A DNA stretch of 7,767 nucleotides from Thermotogae bacterium (GCA_024233675.1 JACKPH010000010.1:1-7767), one strand, 5' to 3'. Counted from the stretch's first letter, positions 1-6,587 are shown. Notes: generated from the letters alone by a model not told the origin. A program made the numbers and translations.

Positions 1-157
1 TATTACATTCACCGCAAAAATTTAATCCTTTACTTTCACAGCATGATTTTACTTTACATTCTCCGCCCCAGAATGGTTTTTCCATATTAATACATCCGCT
101 GCATTTTACTTTTTCCTTTCTTTCACAGCTGTTGCAGAGAACTCCGCTTTTATAAAT
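1..157 (-). CDS. Cys-rich DUF3795-like protein, cut by window edge, start codon unclear
   Basis: An open frame follows the metallo-hydrolase gene and leaves the window at position 1. It reads as GVLCNSCERKEKV..CSGC, then FWGGEC, KSCCESKG and CGEC. This spacing of CxxC, CxGC, W..C, SCC..KG and CxxC matches my memory of DUF3795 proteins, a small probably metal-binding family of unknown function. Seen directly: there is no ATG, GTG or TTG between the in-frame stop at 164-166 and the first cysteines. The only early candidate is a rare ATT at 155-157, which overlaps the end of the upstream gene by a few bases. An internal ATG at 83-85 would drop the first four cysteines and has a poor ribosome site. 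The residue before GVLC, usually Cys in relatives, is Ser here. It may be translated by coupling to the upstream gene, may be a decaying 5' end, or may contain a sequence error. The family call is moderate. Confidence 0.5.
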   Translation of the reverse strand, partial: MYKSGVLCNSCERKEKVKCSGCINMEKPFWGGECKVKSCCESKGLNFCGECN

Positions 158-704
158 AAGGGTTTATCAGAAGAGTTCTTTTTAGATTTGACATTTCGAG
201 ATGTCCCGGTGCAAGTATTGTTTCTCCAGGAAATGTCGGAAGAAGTTCCGAAAGAAATTTTAGTGATTTTTCCATATCTTCCTGTGATGCAAGCGGAAAA
301 TCAGTTCTTCCGATTGAATTGAAAAAGAGTGTGTCTCCTGTAAAAAGATAATTTTCCATAAGTATTATAACAGAACCGGGTGTGTGTCCGGGTGTATGAA
401 ATACTTTGAAATATTTTGTTATATCTTTCCATTCTCCTTCATAGGTTATTTCTTCGCCCATATGTCTTGAAAGGTTAACAAAAGGATCAGTTAACATTAC
501 TACATCTTTAGGGTGAATGTAGAGATTTTTTATTTTTAATTCCGAAAGACCTGCAGTGTGATCGAAATGTGCATGTGTAAGCAGTACATCAACTTCGTTT
601 TCAATATAATTTCCAATACCGCGTCCGGGGTCTATTACTATACTTTCATCAATTATATATGTGTTTGTATCGAGTGGTTTTGTCTGTATTTTTCTTACCT
701 GCAT
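150..704 (-). CDS. Metallo-beta-lactamase-fold hydrolase (glyoxalase II / YcbL-like)
   Basis: This is a complete 184-residue single-domain protein of the glyoxalase II-like branch of the metallo-beta-lactamase superfamily. The two-metal site is intact: HAHFDH at residues 44-49 (H44, H46, D48, H49), HTPGHTPGS around H107, TGDTLF with bridging D124, and PGH with H168. GRTDFP at 132-137 is typical of the stand-alone hydrolases that act on thioesters or related small substrates; the exact substrate cannot be read from the sequence. It has no signal peptide, so it should be cytoplasmic. Start: ATG at 702-704, preceded by GGAGGA (711-716) at good spacing. Length is normal for the short YcbL-like group, and the end (NPYL) looks natural. 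It is transcribed away from the RibBA-like gene, and its 3' end touches the DUF3795-like frame, suggesting co-transcription. Confidence 0.9.
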   Translation of the reverse strand: MQVRKIQTKPLDTNTYIIDESIVIDPGRGIGNYIENEVDVLLTHAHFDHTAGLSELKIKNLYIHPKDVVMLTDPFVNLSRHMGEEITYEGEWKDITKYFKVFHTPGHTPGSVIILMENYLFTGDTLFFNSIGRTDFPLASQEDMEKSLKFLSELLPTFPGETILAPGHLEMSNLKRTLLINPYL

Positions 705-720
705 GTTAATTCCTCCGTAT

Positions 721-777
721 TTAATTTAATTTTAACTTAATTTATATTATAATAATTATATAACAAAATTATTTTTT
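721..777. promoter_or_regulatory. AT-only divergent promoter region
   Basis: The gap between the minus-strand hydrolase gene and the plus-strand RibBA-like gene is only 86 bases and almost purely A/T. It holds a plus-strand TATAAT at 748-753 and minus-strand TATAAT boxes at 746-751 and 755-760. None has a convincing -35 at 16-18 bases, so individual promoters cannot be assigned. It is too short for an FMN riboswitch, and no such structure is visible. Confidence 0.4.
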
Positions 778-786
778 AAAGGTGAT
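778..786 (+). promoter_or_regulatory. Ribosome binding site that decides the start at 791
   Basis: AAAGGTGAT complements the 3' end of 16S rRNA and is followed by 4 bases and GTG (791-793). An in-frame GTG at 782 lies inside this site and is therefore unlikely to be the start. Confidence 0.7.
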
Positions 787-790
787 AATT

Positions 791-1861
791 GTGAACTTAG
801 ATAATTTCAAAAAACTTTTTGAATCAGGTAAACCTGTTATTATTGAATATACGGGAAAATATTTCGGCGTTTTTCCGGGAGATAATATTGATTTTGAAAC
901 ATTTAAATATCTTATAAGTGTTTTCGGTATTGATTTTCATTTTGTTTATCCGGAATATAAACTAAACGAAAAAGGGTTTTACAGAATGCCTTCCAACGGA
1001 TCTTCGGTGAACGGGTATATTCCGGTTACTTATAGTATATATGATGATGTTCCCGATTCAAGGCTTCTTTTTAAGACACTGGAAGCAATTAATAATAATT
1101 TTTCGGTTAATGTTTTTAAATTTCCAGGATATCTGAATTTAGTCGGGAGTAAACCTCTTAATAATTCAAAGACTGTTTTTGACTATGCTGCTGAATTTGT
1201 AAGACTTTGCGGGATGGGTAATTCTTCTCTTGTTTTTCCGCTTATTAATGAGTCCGGTTTTACAGATGATTATGAAAATGTGAAGAAAGTTATAAGAAAA
1301 GAAAAGCTTAAACTTATACTTTCATCGGCTATAGAAACTCAGAATCACATTGAAAATACCTATATTTTCAAAAATTCAGAAACATCTCTTAAATTTGATT
1401 CTATGGATATTATAGGTTTTAAAAGTGTTATGGATAAAAAAGAATATTTTGTTCTCAAAAAAGGTAATCTCAGTGAAAAAAATGTTCATTTTTCAGTTTA
1501 TATGAAATCTCTTTTCGAAGAAATGGTTTTTTATAATAATGAGTTTGATAAAACTCTTTTCAGCGAAATAATAAACAAAATGAATGAATATGAGAATTAT
1601 TTTATTATTCTTGCCGGTCAGGAGAATAAAAATAACGGACTTAATAATCTTATTAAATCAATTGCGCTGAGGAAGTATAATATTTCTGTCAGGGATTCTT
1701 ATGAAGTTATAGGTCTTAAGGAAGATAATACGGATATTATGCCTGTATACCATATTATAAAGGCACTCGGCGTATCCGGTCCTGTTTATCATGATTATGA
1801 AGGAATTAAGAATAAGATAAAAGAATTTGCTAAAATGGATTTAAATATTGTAATAGAGTAA
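791..1861 (+). CDS. Degenerate RibBA-like protein (inactive-looking RibB + GTP cyclohydrolase II homologue)
   Basis: This 356-residue protein follows bifunctional RibBA (usually about 395-400 residues) along its whole length, judged against the family sequence as I remember it. Residues 3-190 resemble RibB (3,4-dihydroxy-2-butanone-4-phosphate synthase): SGKPVII at 12-18, FPG at 111-113, RLCG at 138-141, then ESG and LKLI. Residues 200-356 resemble GTP cyclohydrolase II with no gap from about 236 to 328: GQEN..NGLNNLIKS at 276-290 sits on QEGRGIGLINKLKA, followed by an aligned LGV at 326-328. The catalytic parts are missing. RENEGD is reduced to GD, GHTE becomes TVFD (128-131), CEI becomes FPL (149-151), the three zinc cysteines become S240, E251 and D253, and TNNP is lost. 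The frame is intact, so it is probably expressed as a pseudoenzyme; a binding or regulatory role is a guess. There are no riboflavin genes nearby. Start GTG 791. Confidence 0.7.
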   Translation: MNLDNFKKLFESGKPVIIEYTGKYFGVFPGDNIDFETFKYLISVFGIDFHFVYPEYKLNEKGFYRMPSNGSSVNGYIPVTYSIYDDVPDSRLLFKTLEAINNNFSVNVFKFPGYLNLVGSKPLNNSKTVFDYAAEFVRLCGMGNSSLVFPLINESGFTDDYENVKKVIRKEKLKLILSSAIETQNHIENTYIFKNSETSLKFDSMDIIGFKSVMDKKEYFVLKKGNLSEKNVHFSVYMKSLFEEMVFYNNEFDKTLFSEIINKMNEYENYFIILAGQENKNNGLNNLIKSIALRKYNISVRDSYEVIGLKEDNTDIMPVYHIIKALGVSGPVYHDYEGIKNKIKEFAKMDLNIVIE

Positions 1862-1865
1862 AAAA

Positions 1866-1891
1866 CGGAGCTTATTACGCTCCGCTTTTTT
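1866..1891. terminator. Bidirectional intrinsic terminator
   Basis: CGGAGC (1866-1871) pairs with GCTCCG (1879-1884) around a 7-base loop. A run of T follows on the plus strand (1886-1891), and a run of A precedes it (1861-1865), which reads as T on the minus strand. It lies between the convergent stop codons of the RibBA-like gene (1861) and gpmA (1890) and should end both transcripts. Confidence 0.85.
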
Positions 1892-2636
1892 ATTTAGCTT
1901 TTCCCTGGTTTGCAACTGATTCCATAGCTGCTTTTATTTTTTCCTGATCACCAAGGTAATAGTGTGTTATCGGTTTGAGGTTTTCGTCAAGTTCATAAAC
2001 AAGAGGAGTTCCCGTAGGTATATTTAAAGCGATTATGTCTTCTTCTGTCATGTTGTCGAGATATTTTACAAGTGCTCTTAATGAGTTACCGTGAGCTGCA
2101 ATTATTACATTTTTACCTTCTTTTATTGAAGGAGCTATTGTATCGTTCCAGAAAGGCAGGAATCTTTCAACTGTATCTTTAAGACATTCTGTTGAAGGAA
2201 GCATTTTTGTATCAAGCATTTTATATCTTGAATCGTTTGCCGGATGTCTTTCATCTGAAATTTCAAGTGCAGGCGGCTGAATATCATAGCTTCTTCTCCA
2301 TATTTTTACCTGTTCCTCACCGTGTTTTTCTGCGGTTTCTGATTTGTTTAAACCCTGAAGTGCTCCGTAATGTCTTTCGTTAAGTCTCCATGATTTATAT
2401 ACCGGAATCCATAAAAGATTCATTTCTTCAAGAACATTGTTTAAAGTTTTGATTGCTCTTTTTAGAACAGAGGTATATGCTATATCGAATGTGTATCCTT
2501 CTTCTTTTAAGGTTTTACCCGCTGTTTTTGCTTCATTTACACCCTTTTCGGAAAGGTCTACATCAGTCCATCCCGTAAATCTGTTTTCTTTGTTCCACTG
2601 GCTTTCTCCGTGCCTTATTAATACTAATTTGTACAT
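1890..2636 (-). CDS. gpmA: 2,3-bisphosphoglycerate-dependent phosphoglycerate mutase
   Basis: This enzyme interconverts 3-phosphoglycerate and 2-phosphoglycerate in glycolysis and gluconeogenesis, using a phosphohistidine primed by 2,3-bisphosphoglycerate; it is cytoplasmic. The 248-residue length matches E. coli GpmA (about 250). The signature LIRHGES has the phosphorylated H9, with R8 beside it. R60, the acid/base E87 in ERHYGALQGLNK, and the second histidine H182 in AAHGNSLRAL are all present, and FTGWTDVDLSEKG and PTGTPLVYEL are standard. Start: ATG at 2634-2636 is chosen over an upstream in-frame GTG at 2643-2645, because that GTG lies within the ribosome site GGGGAGTGAT (2641-2650). The gene has its own promoter and ends at the shared terminator with the convergent RibBA-like gene. 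No anomalies. Confidence 0.96.
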   Translation of the reverse strand: MYKLVLIRHGESQWNKENRFTGWTDVDLSEKGVNEAKTAGKTLKEEGYTFDIAYTSVLKRAIKTLNNVLEEMNLLWIPVYKSWRLNERHYGALQGLNKSETAEKHGEEQVKIWRRSYDIQPPALEISDERHPANDSRYKMLDTKMLPSTECLKDTVERFLPFWNDTIAPSIKEGKNVIIAAHGNSLRALVKYLDNMTEEDIIALNIPTGTPLVYELDENLKPITHYYLGDQEKIKAAMESVANQGKAK

Positions 2637-2679
2637 TAATATCACTCCCCGTTTTTATATTGATAAAAATAACACATAT

Positions 2680-2685
2680 ATTATA
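2680..2685 (-). promoter_or_regulatory. Probable -10 box of gpmA promoter
   Basis: A perfect TATAAT on the minus strand lies about 45 bases before the gpmA start, in the 80-base gap after xseB. No good -35 lies 16-18 bases upstream (that stretch is T-rich), so the assignment rests on the -10 and position. No terminator hairpin is visible in this gap, so read-through from xseB into gpmA is possible. Confidence 0.45.
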
Positions 2686-2716
2686 CAGTTTTTGTTTTAC
2701 GAAAAAATAAATCAAT

Positions 2717-2989
2717 TTAAAAGGTTTCTTTATCAGCACTTTCATCCGAAAGTGAAAATTCCGAGTCTATTTTTTCTTTTTCTTTTTCAATACCGGAAAG
2801 TCTTTCATAAGCTTCTTTTATCAGTTCACGGCTTTTTCTGTAAAGTTCTATATCGTTTTCTATTTCAAGTCCGTCAGCATTAGAAAAATAATCTTCGGTT
2901 TCTTCAAGCAGCATTATTATTTCTTTATACTTTAATTTATGTATTTCATTTTTTTTGAGCGATAATATTTTTAGTATTTGTTCATTCAT
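2717..2989 (-). CDS. xseB: Exodeoxyribonuclease VII small subunit
   Basis: This is a 90-residue, highly charged helical protein placed directly after xseA, where the small subunit is usually found. The family pattern is weak but visible: KYKEIIMLLEETEDYFS (residues 20-36) corresponds to the first helix (YEEAIKRLEEIV.KLE), and IELYRKSRELIKEAYERLSGIEKE corresponds to the second. In exonuclease VII, several XseB copies coat the C-terminal helices of one XseA and are needed for activity on single-stranded DNA. The acidic tail (IDSEFSLSDESADKETF) makes it slightly longer than the usual 70-80 residues. Start: ATG 2987-2989, overlapping the xseA stop by 8 bases (ATGAATGA). AAAGGAG at 3000-3006 is somewhat far from the start, so translational coupling is likely. 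By sequence alone the call would be modest; context raises it. Confidence 0.85.
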   Translation of the reverse strand: MNEQILKILSLKKNEIHKLKYKEIIMLLEETEDYFSNADGLEIENDIELYRKSRELIKEAYERLSGIEKEKEKIDSEFSLSDESADKETF

Positions 2990-4370
2990 GGCTTTCTGTC
3001 TCCTTTATAACAGAAATTATATTTCCGTCTTTTAATATATTTTTTATTGCTGATTTTTCTTTTATATCTTTTACCGAGGTTATTTTTTTACCGGAAGAAT
3101 CTGTCAGTATGCTTCCTCCGTTTTCAAGTATTGATATATCATTATTTTTGTTTATATTATCCCGTATTGCTGAAATATTTTCGCGTAATTTCATTATTTT
3201 TATTCTGTAACTGCTGTTAATATTTTTCTGTGAAGTATTTATTTCATTTTTTTCTTTTTTCAGGTCAGCGGTCATAGTTGTTTTTTCGGAAAGTATTTTA
3301 ATACTGTTCAGATTTCTGTAAGCTATAAAATCGCTTTTGCTTTTTATGGAATCACTGTATTTTAAAAGCCTTTCGGATAAATTTTTTTTACGGTCGGAAA
3401 AATAATTTCCGGAAAAAATACGGCTTCTGCTTATATAAAATGTTTTCTGTCTTAACGAAGAATATTTAAGGCTTAGTGAGTTTTTTCTGTATAGAAGTAG
3501 GTCATAAAATCTGTTTATCTGTGACGAAATATCATCGGATATCGATGTCGGCGTGGGGTAGTCTTTCCAGCTTACCATGCCTATTATGTTTTTATCTTTT
3601 TCATGACCTATTGCGGTTAAAACCGGTATTTTTGTTTCTTTCATAAATAATGCGGTTTCCCTGCAGAGTTCATAATTGTCAAAAACATATAAGTCTTCTA
3701 TACTTCCTCCGCCTCTGAGAATTACCGTTAAGTCAAAATTTTTACCAGATTTTTTTATTTTATCAAATGATTTCTGAATTTCTTTTACTGTGTTAATTCC
3801 CTGCATTGAGGAAGGGAATATTTCATATACTGGTATAAATTTTGCCCTGTTTAGATGTGTTATGAAGTCTCCGAATCCTGCTGCTTTTTCTGATGTAATA
3901 ACGGCTATTTTTTTTATAGGCTCAAGTTCGGAGAGCTGATGTGTTAAAGTATTTATAAGTTTTTCCTTTTTGAGTTTTTCTGTTATTTCCTTTCTTTGCT
4001 TTTCTCTTTCTGATTCACCGAAAAGTATAATGTTATCGGGTTTGAAGGATATAGAAAGATTGTATCTGAATATATCGAAAGTTCCGGTAAAAGTATATTT
4101 TTTACCTTTCATTTCATAAATATCTTCTATATCAAGACTTTTTTTTATCATTGAAATCATACTTTTCCAAAGTGTAACTGTCAGAGTATAATCTTTTTCC
4201 GTTCCTTTATCGGAAACAGTTAAATAGTAATGCCCGGTATTGCTTTTATATATATCGGTTATATCGGCATTAAAAACAGCTCTGAATTTTCCGAAAAAAT
4301 CAGATATGTTGTTTGATATAAAATCCATTAACTGACTTAGCGGAAAAGGTCCTATTTCACGTTTTTCCAT
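2982..4370 (-). CDS. xseA: Exodeoxyribonuclease VII large subunit
   Basis: This is the catalytic subunit of exonuclease VII, which degrades single-stranded DNA from both ends to short oligonucleotides in repair and recombination; it is cytoplasmic. The 462 residues match the family (E. coli 456). Residues 5-115 form the N-terminal OB-fold DNA-binding domain (SNTGHYYLTVSD at 43-54). Residues 150-280 carry the catalytic core: VITSEKAAGFGD (D168), the VQG-like MQG (189-191), RGGGSIEDLYVF (R219), GHEKD (H256, D259) and PTPTS (272-276). A long lysine-rich helical region (285-410), where XseB binds, is followed by the usual C-terminal segment beginning NGGSILTD. The core motif is divergent: GHETDFTI and LRAPTP are GHEKDKNI and KDYPTP here, but the essential H and D remain. 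Start ATG 4368-4370, with AAGGTGAT at 4375-4382; an in-frame GTG at 4379 lies inside that site. The ribosome site overlaps the stop codon of the transporter gene. Confidence 0.94.
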   Translation of the reverse strand: MEKREIGPFPLSQLMDFISNNISDFFGKFRAVFNADITDIYKSNTGHYYLTVSDKGTEKDYTLTVTLWKSMISMIKKSLDIEDIYEMKGKKYTFTGTFDIFRYNLSISFKPDNIILFGESEREKQRKEITEKLKKEKLINTLTHQLSELEPIKKIAVITSEKAAGFGDFITHLNRAKFIPVYEIFPSSMQGINTVKEIQKSFDKIKKSGKNFDLTVILRGGGSIEDLYVFDNYELCRETALFMKETKIPVLTAIGHEKDKNIIGMVSWKDYPTPTSISDDISSQINRFYDLLLYRKNSLSLKYSSLRQKTFYISRSRIFSGNYFSDRKKNLSERLLKYSDSIKSKSDFIAYRNLNSIKILSEKTTMTADLKKEKNEINTSQKNINSSYRIKIMKLRENISAIRDNINKNNDISILENGGSILTDSSGKKITSVKDIKEKSAIKNILKDGNIISVIKETESHE

Positions 4371-4380
4371 ATTTATCACC

Positions 4381-5280
4381 TTATATATTTATTAAAACAA
4401 GTGCCGCAACAGAAAATAATATTGCGAATCTCTTCTTAACAGAAGGTATTTCCCTGAAAAACAAATAAGAGAAAACCGTTATGAAAATTATTGTACCTGA
4501 ACTGTATAAAGAATAAGCCACAGATGTTTTTACACTCTGAAGCGATTTTATTAAAAAGAAAGATGAAAAAAGATTCGGAATACCGACTATCAGTCCTGGT
4601 ATTAGATCTTTCAGAGTGAATTTTGATTTTCTTACTATTATTATAGTAAGAGATATTATAAGTGCTGTGAAGAAAACGAAAAAAAGAAATATATTTTTAT
4701 AGATTTCATCTGCATATTTCTGGAAAAACTTATTTGAGAAATCAGCTAATCCTCCCGATATAAAAAGTATTATCAGAAGAAAATTAAAATTTTTCTTTTC
4801 ATTTTCAGAAGGTAAATTTGCTGTTATTATCGAAATAAGTGCGAGCACTATACCGAAAGACTGTATAAAAGAAGGTATTTCATTCCATATTATTATTGAA
4901 AATAGCATAGGTATTAATATTCCTAATTTTCCGAAAGCTCCGGAAATTGATGCTCCGTTTTTGTTTATACATATCTGATAAATAATAAAAGAAAGAAAAA
5001 ACATTATTCCGGATATTATCCCGAGAACAACCGAATACTGAATAGCTGCAGTAGAACCGAATTTTCCGCCGCCTGCAAGAACAGAAATATCTTTTATTAA
5101 TGATGAATTATCCGGTTTTATATATTTTATATCTTTTAATAGCATGAGAAGAGATACAAGTGATGCCATCATGTAATTTGCTGCAGTAACCGTCATTCTG
5201 TTTCTTTTCTTTGATTCTGTAAATTTGAATATTATAGCTATTGAAGAACTTGATAATATTGCCATGAAAAGATAGAACAT
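4381..5280 (-). CDS. EamA/DMT-superfamily membrane transporter
   Basis: This 299-residue, ten-helix inner-membrane protein is of the drug/metabolite transporter type, two EamA repeats of five helices each. Hydrophobic segments lie near residues 2-19, 32-48, 83-102, 112-130, 138-155, 166-183, 194-216, 226-244, 253-275 and 281-299. Each repeat ends with the family's acidic signature: WNEIPSFIQSFGIVLAL (132-148) and FFREIPSVKKRFAILF (274-289). The loop at 50-80 between helices 2 and 3 is longer than usual. The family exports or imports small metabolites, amino acids or nucleotide sugars; the substrate cannot be predicted here. Start ATG 5278-5280, with GAGGTGA just upstream. It has a likely promoter of its own (-10 at 5310-5315), and its stop overlaps the xseA ribosome site, so transporter, xseA and xseB almost surely share a transcript. 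Confidence 0.87.
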   Translation of the reverse strand: MFYLFMAILSSSSIAIIFKFTESKKRNRMTVTAANYMMASLVSLLMLLKDIKYIKPDNSSLIKDISVLAGGGKFGSTAAIQYSVVLGIISGIMFFLSFIIYQICINKNGASISGAFGKLGILIPMLFSIIIWNEIPSFIQSFGIVLALISIITANLPSENEKKNFNFLLIILFISGGLADFSNKFFQKYADEIYKNIFLFFVFFTALIISLTIIIVRKSKFTLKDLIPGLIVGIPNLFSSFFLIKSLQSVKTSVAYSLYSSGTIIFITVFSYLFFREIPSVKKRFAILFSVAALVLINI

Positions 5281-5309
5281 AATTCACCTCAGATTTAGTA
5301 TGTAATATT

Positions 5310-5318
5310 ATTATATCA
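5310..5318 (-). promoter_or_regulatory. Extended -10 promoter before the transporter/xseAB genes
   Basis: On the minus strand this reads TGATATAAT, a TGn extension fused to a perfect TATAAT (5310-5315), 30 bases before the transporter start. There is no good -35, which extended -10 promoters can do without. Just upstream, AACGGTTA occurs twice in tandem, overlapping the stop of the preceding gene; this may be chance or a binding site. Confidence 0.55.
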
Positions 5319-5326
5319 TAACCGTT

Positions 5327-6016
5327 TTAACCGTTTTTTCTTACTCTTAAAGAAACAAGCAGTGAAAAGACTGCAAGAAATATGAAATTTACGGATATTA
5401 TAACTACTTCAAAAATATATTCGCGTTTTATACCGAAAAACAAAGTAATAATAATAAATGAAATAATGTTTATTATTACATCTGATAAAAGGATTTTTCT
5501 TATAATACCGTCTGATTTATTTTTTTCTGAAAAAACAGGAATGAAAAAAAGAAATGCTAAAGACATCATTATATATCCTATTTCTTCGAGAATAATAAAA
5601 ATCCCGTGAGGATTATACTGTGTAAGTGCTGCTATTGCCTGGGTTTCACTGTTCAGAAGACTTACCTGTATAAAAGATATCTGAATATAATAATCGGTTA
5701 AAAGTATAAGGGAAGAAATAACGGAAAATATAAGTCCTGCATGTGCATATATTTTTTTCTTTTCTTCTGAAGAATAAAAAATAAATAATGAGAAAAGTAT
5801 AAAAAGAATCATTAAAATCATTGCGGTAAACATCCAGATATAATCTTTCGGGAAACGCGAAATAATATTTTCAAAAGGATATTTTAAAGGATCAGAAGCA
5901 AAAGGTCCTGATATCGGAGGTGTGAAAAGTGCAGTTAAAAAAGTTAAAACTGTAAAAATAAAAGTAGAAAAAGAAATCCAAAATCCGGATTTTGAAAGTG
6001 AATCTGTCTTTTTCAT
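5327..6016 (-). CDS. Six-helix membrane protein of unknown function
   Basis: I do not recognise a named family for this 229-residue protein. It has six hydrophobic segments, near residues 12-31, 60-80, 91-109, 137-162, 174-195 and 199-222, with a short positive N-terminus (MKKTDSLSK). Between helices 1 and 2 is a loop with PPISGPF. Before helix 4 is a stretch likely conserved in homologues, YNPHGIF (134-140), which continues into LEEIGYIMMS with two acidic residues inside the membrane. The gene lies 16 bases after the regulator gene and before the transporter gene, as expected for the regulator's target. Start: ATG 6014-6016, preceded by AAGGGGGG (6023-6030); an in-frame TTG further upstream would overlap the regulator gene and has no ribosome site. 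It resembles in general build the DUF4386-type membrane proteins, but I cannot confirm that. Confidence 0.72.
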   Translation of the reverse strand: MKKTDSLSKSGFWISFSTFIFTVLTFLTALFTPPISGPFASDPLKYPFENIISRFPKDYIWMFTAMILMILFILFSLFIFYSSEEKKKIYAHAGLIFSVISSLILLTDYYIQISFIQVSLLNSETQAIAALTQYNPHGIFIILEEIGYIMMSLAFLFFIPVFSEKNKSDGIIRKILLSDVIINIISFIIITLFFGIKREYIFEVVIISVNFIFLAVFSLLVSLRVRKNG

Positions 6017-6032
6017 AGTATTCCCCCCTTTT

Positions 6033-6587
6033 TTAGTCAAAAATATATTCAAGAAAATTTTTTAGATCTTCGTGAAGAATATCCTCGGAAATTCCTTCCG
6101 ATGAGAAAAAAAGTAAAAGTATTCCGTGAACTGTATAAAGACATGTTTTGGTTATTAATTCAGTATTTTCGGCTTTTACAAGAGAAACACTGTTGAGTGC
6201 CTCAGAAAACAGTGATATATAATCTTCTGAAATTTCAGGACTGCTTACGGTGTTGTTTTTATACATATAGAAAAATCTGAAAATATTGGGATATTTTACA
6301 TAATATGAAACATAGTCCGTAAAAAAAGATTTTAAGGAGTTTTTAGAAGATGTATTGTTGTTTTTGGAGTTTAGATAATTTTTTATATCATTTATCATGG
6401 ATTTTTTTACCTCTGAAAGCAGTTCTTCAATGTCTTTATAATAATTATATAGTGTAGCGTAGGAATAACCTGCTTTTTCCGCGACATTCCTTACGGTAAT
6501 ATTTTCCGGACCATCATTTATTATGATTTCTTTGGCTGAATCTATAAAATATGATTTAATACGGTTCTTTTTTATTCCGTTATTCAT
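6033..6587 (-). CDS. TetR/AcrR-family transcriptional regulator
   Basis: This 184-residue regulator has a standard N-terminal TetR DNA-binding domain. The helix-turn-helix runs over ITVRNVAEKAGYSYATLYNYYKD (residues 30-52), preceded by the first helix (SYFIDSAKEIIINDGPENI). The rest (60-184) is a divergent all-helical ligand/dimer domain with no specific match, rich in aromatic residues at 89-110, which could line a ligand pocket. TetR proteins usually repress their own and adjacent genes until a small molecule releases them. Here the gene is first in the run regulator - membrane protein - transporter, and its promoter is overlaid by palindromes fit for a dimer. Start ATG 6585-6587, with AAAGGAGG at 6593-6600. 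The following gene begins 16 bases after its stop. The ligand is unknown. Confidence 0.9.
   Translation of the reverse strand: MNNGIKKNRIKSYFIDSAKEIIINDGPENITVRNVAEKAGYSYATLYNYYKDIEELLSEVKKSMINDIKNYLNSKNNNTSSKNSLKSFFTDYVSYYVKYPNIFRFFYMYKNNTVSSPEISEDYISLFSEALNSVSLVKAENTELITKTCLYTVHGILLLFFSSEGISEDILHEDLKNFLEYIFD

Noticed and set aside
558..740. Plus-strand open frame opposite the start of the metallo-hydrolase gene
   Set aside because: Antisense to an intact conserved enzyme, no ribosome site, Cys/Tyr-rich nonsense composition.
705..781. FMN riboswitch upstream of the RibBA-like gene
   Set aside because: The gap is too short and almost purely A/T, with none of the conserved RFN stems.
2655..2677. 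Imperfect palindrome (TGTTAT...ATCA-like) between the gpmA -10 and start, considered as a Rex or CRP-type site
   Set aside because: Half-sites match neither consensus well and the AT-rich context makes such symmetry likely by chance.
2437..2883. Plus-strand open frame of about 148 codons across the gpmA 5' end and xseB
   Set aside because: It is antisense to two well-supported genes and their promoter gap, has no ribosome site, and its composition is that of a reversed coding strand.
5382..5609. Plus-strand open frame inside the membrane protein gene
   Set aside because: Shadow of the minus-strand gene, with no ribosome site or recognisable domain.
6023..6028. Run of six G as a phase-variation tract
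   Set aside because: It lies in the ribosome site rather than in a coding frame and is short; an ordinary Shine-Dalgarno role explains it.
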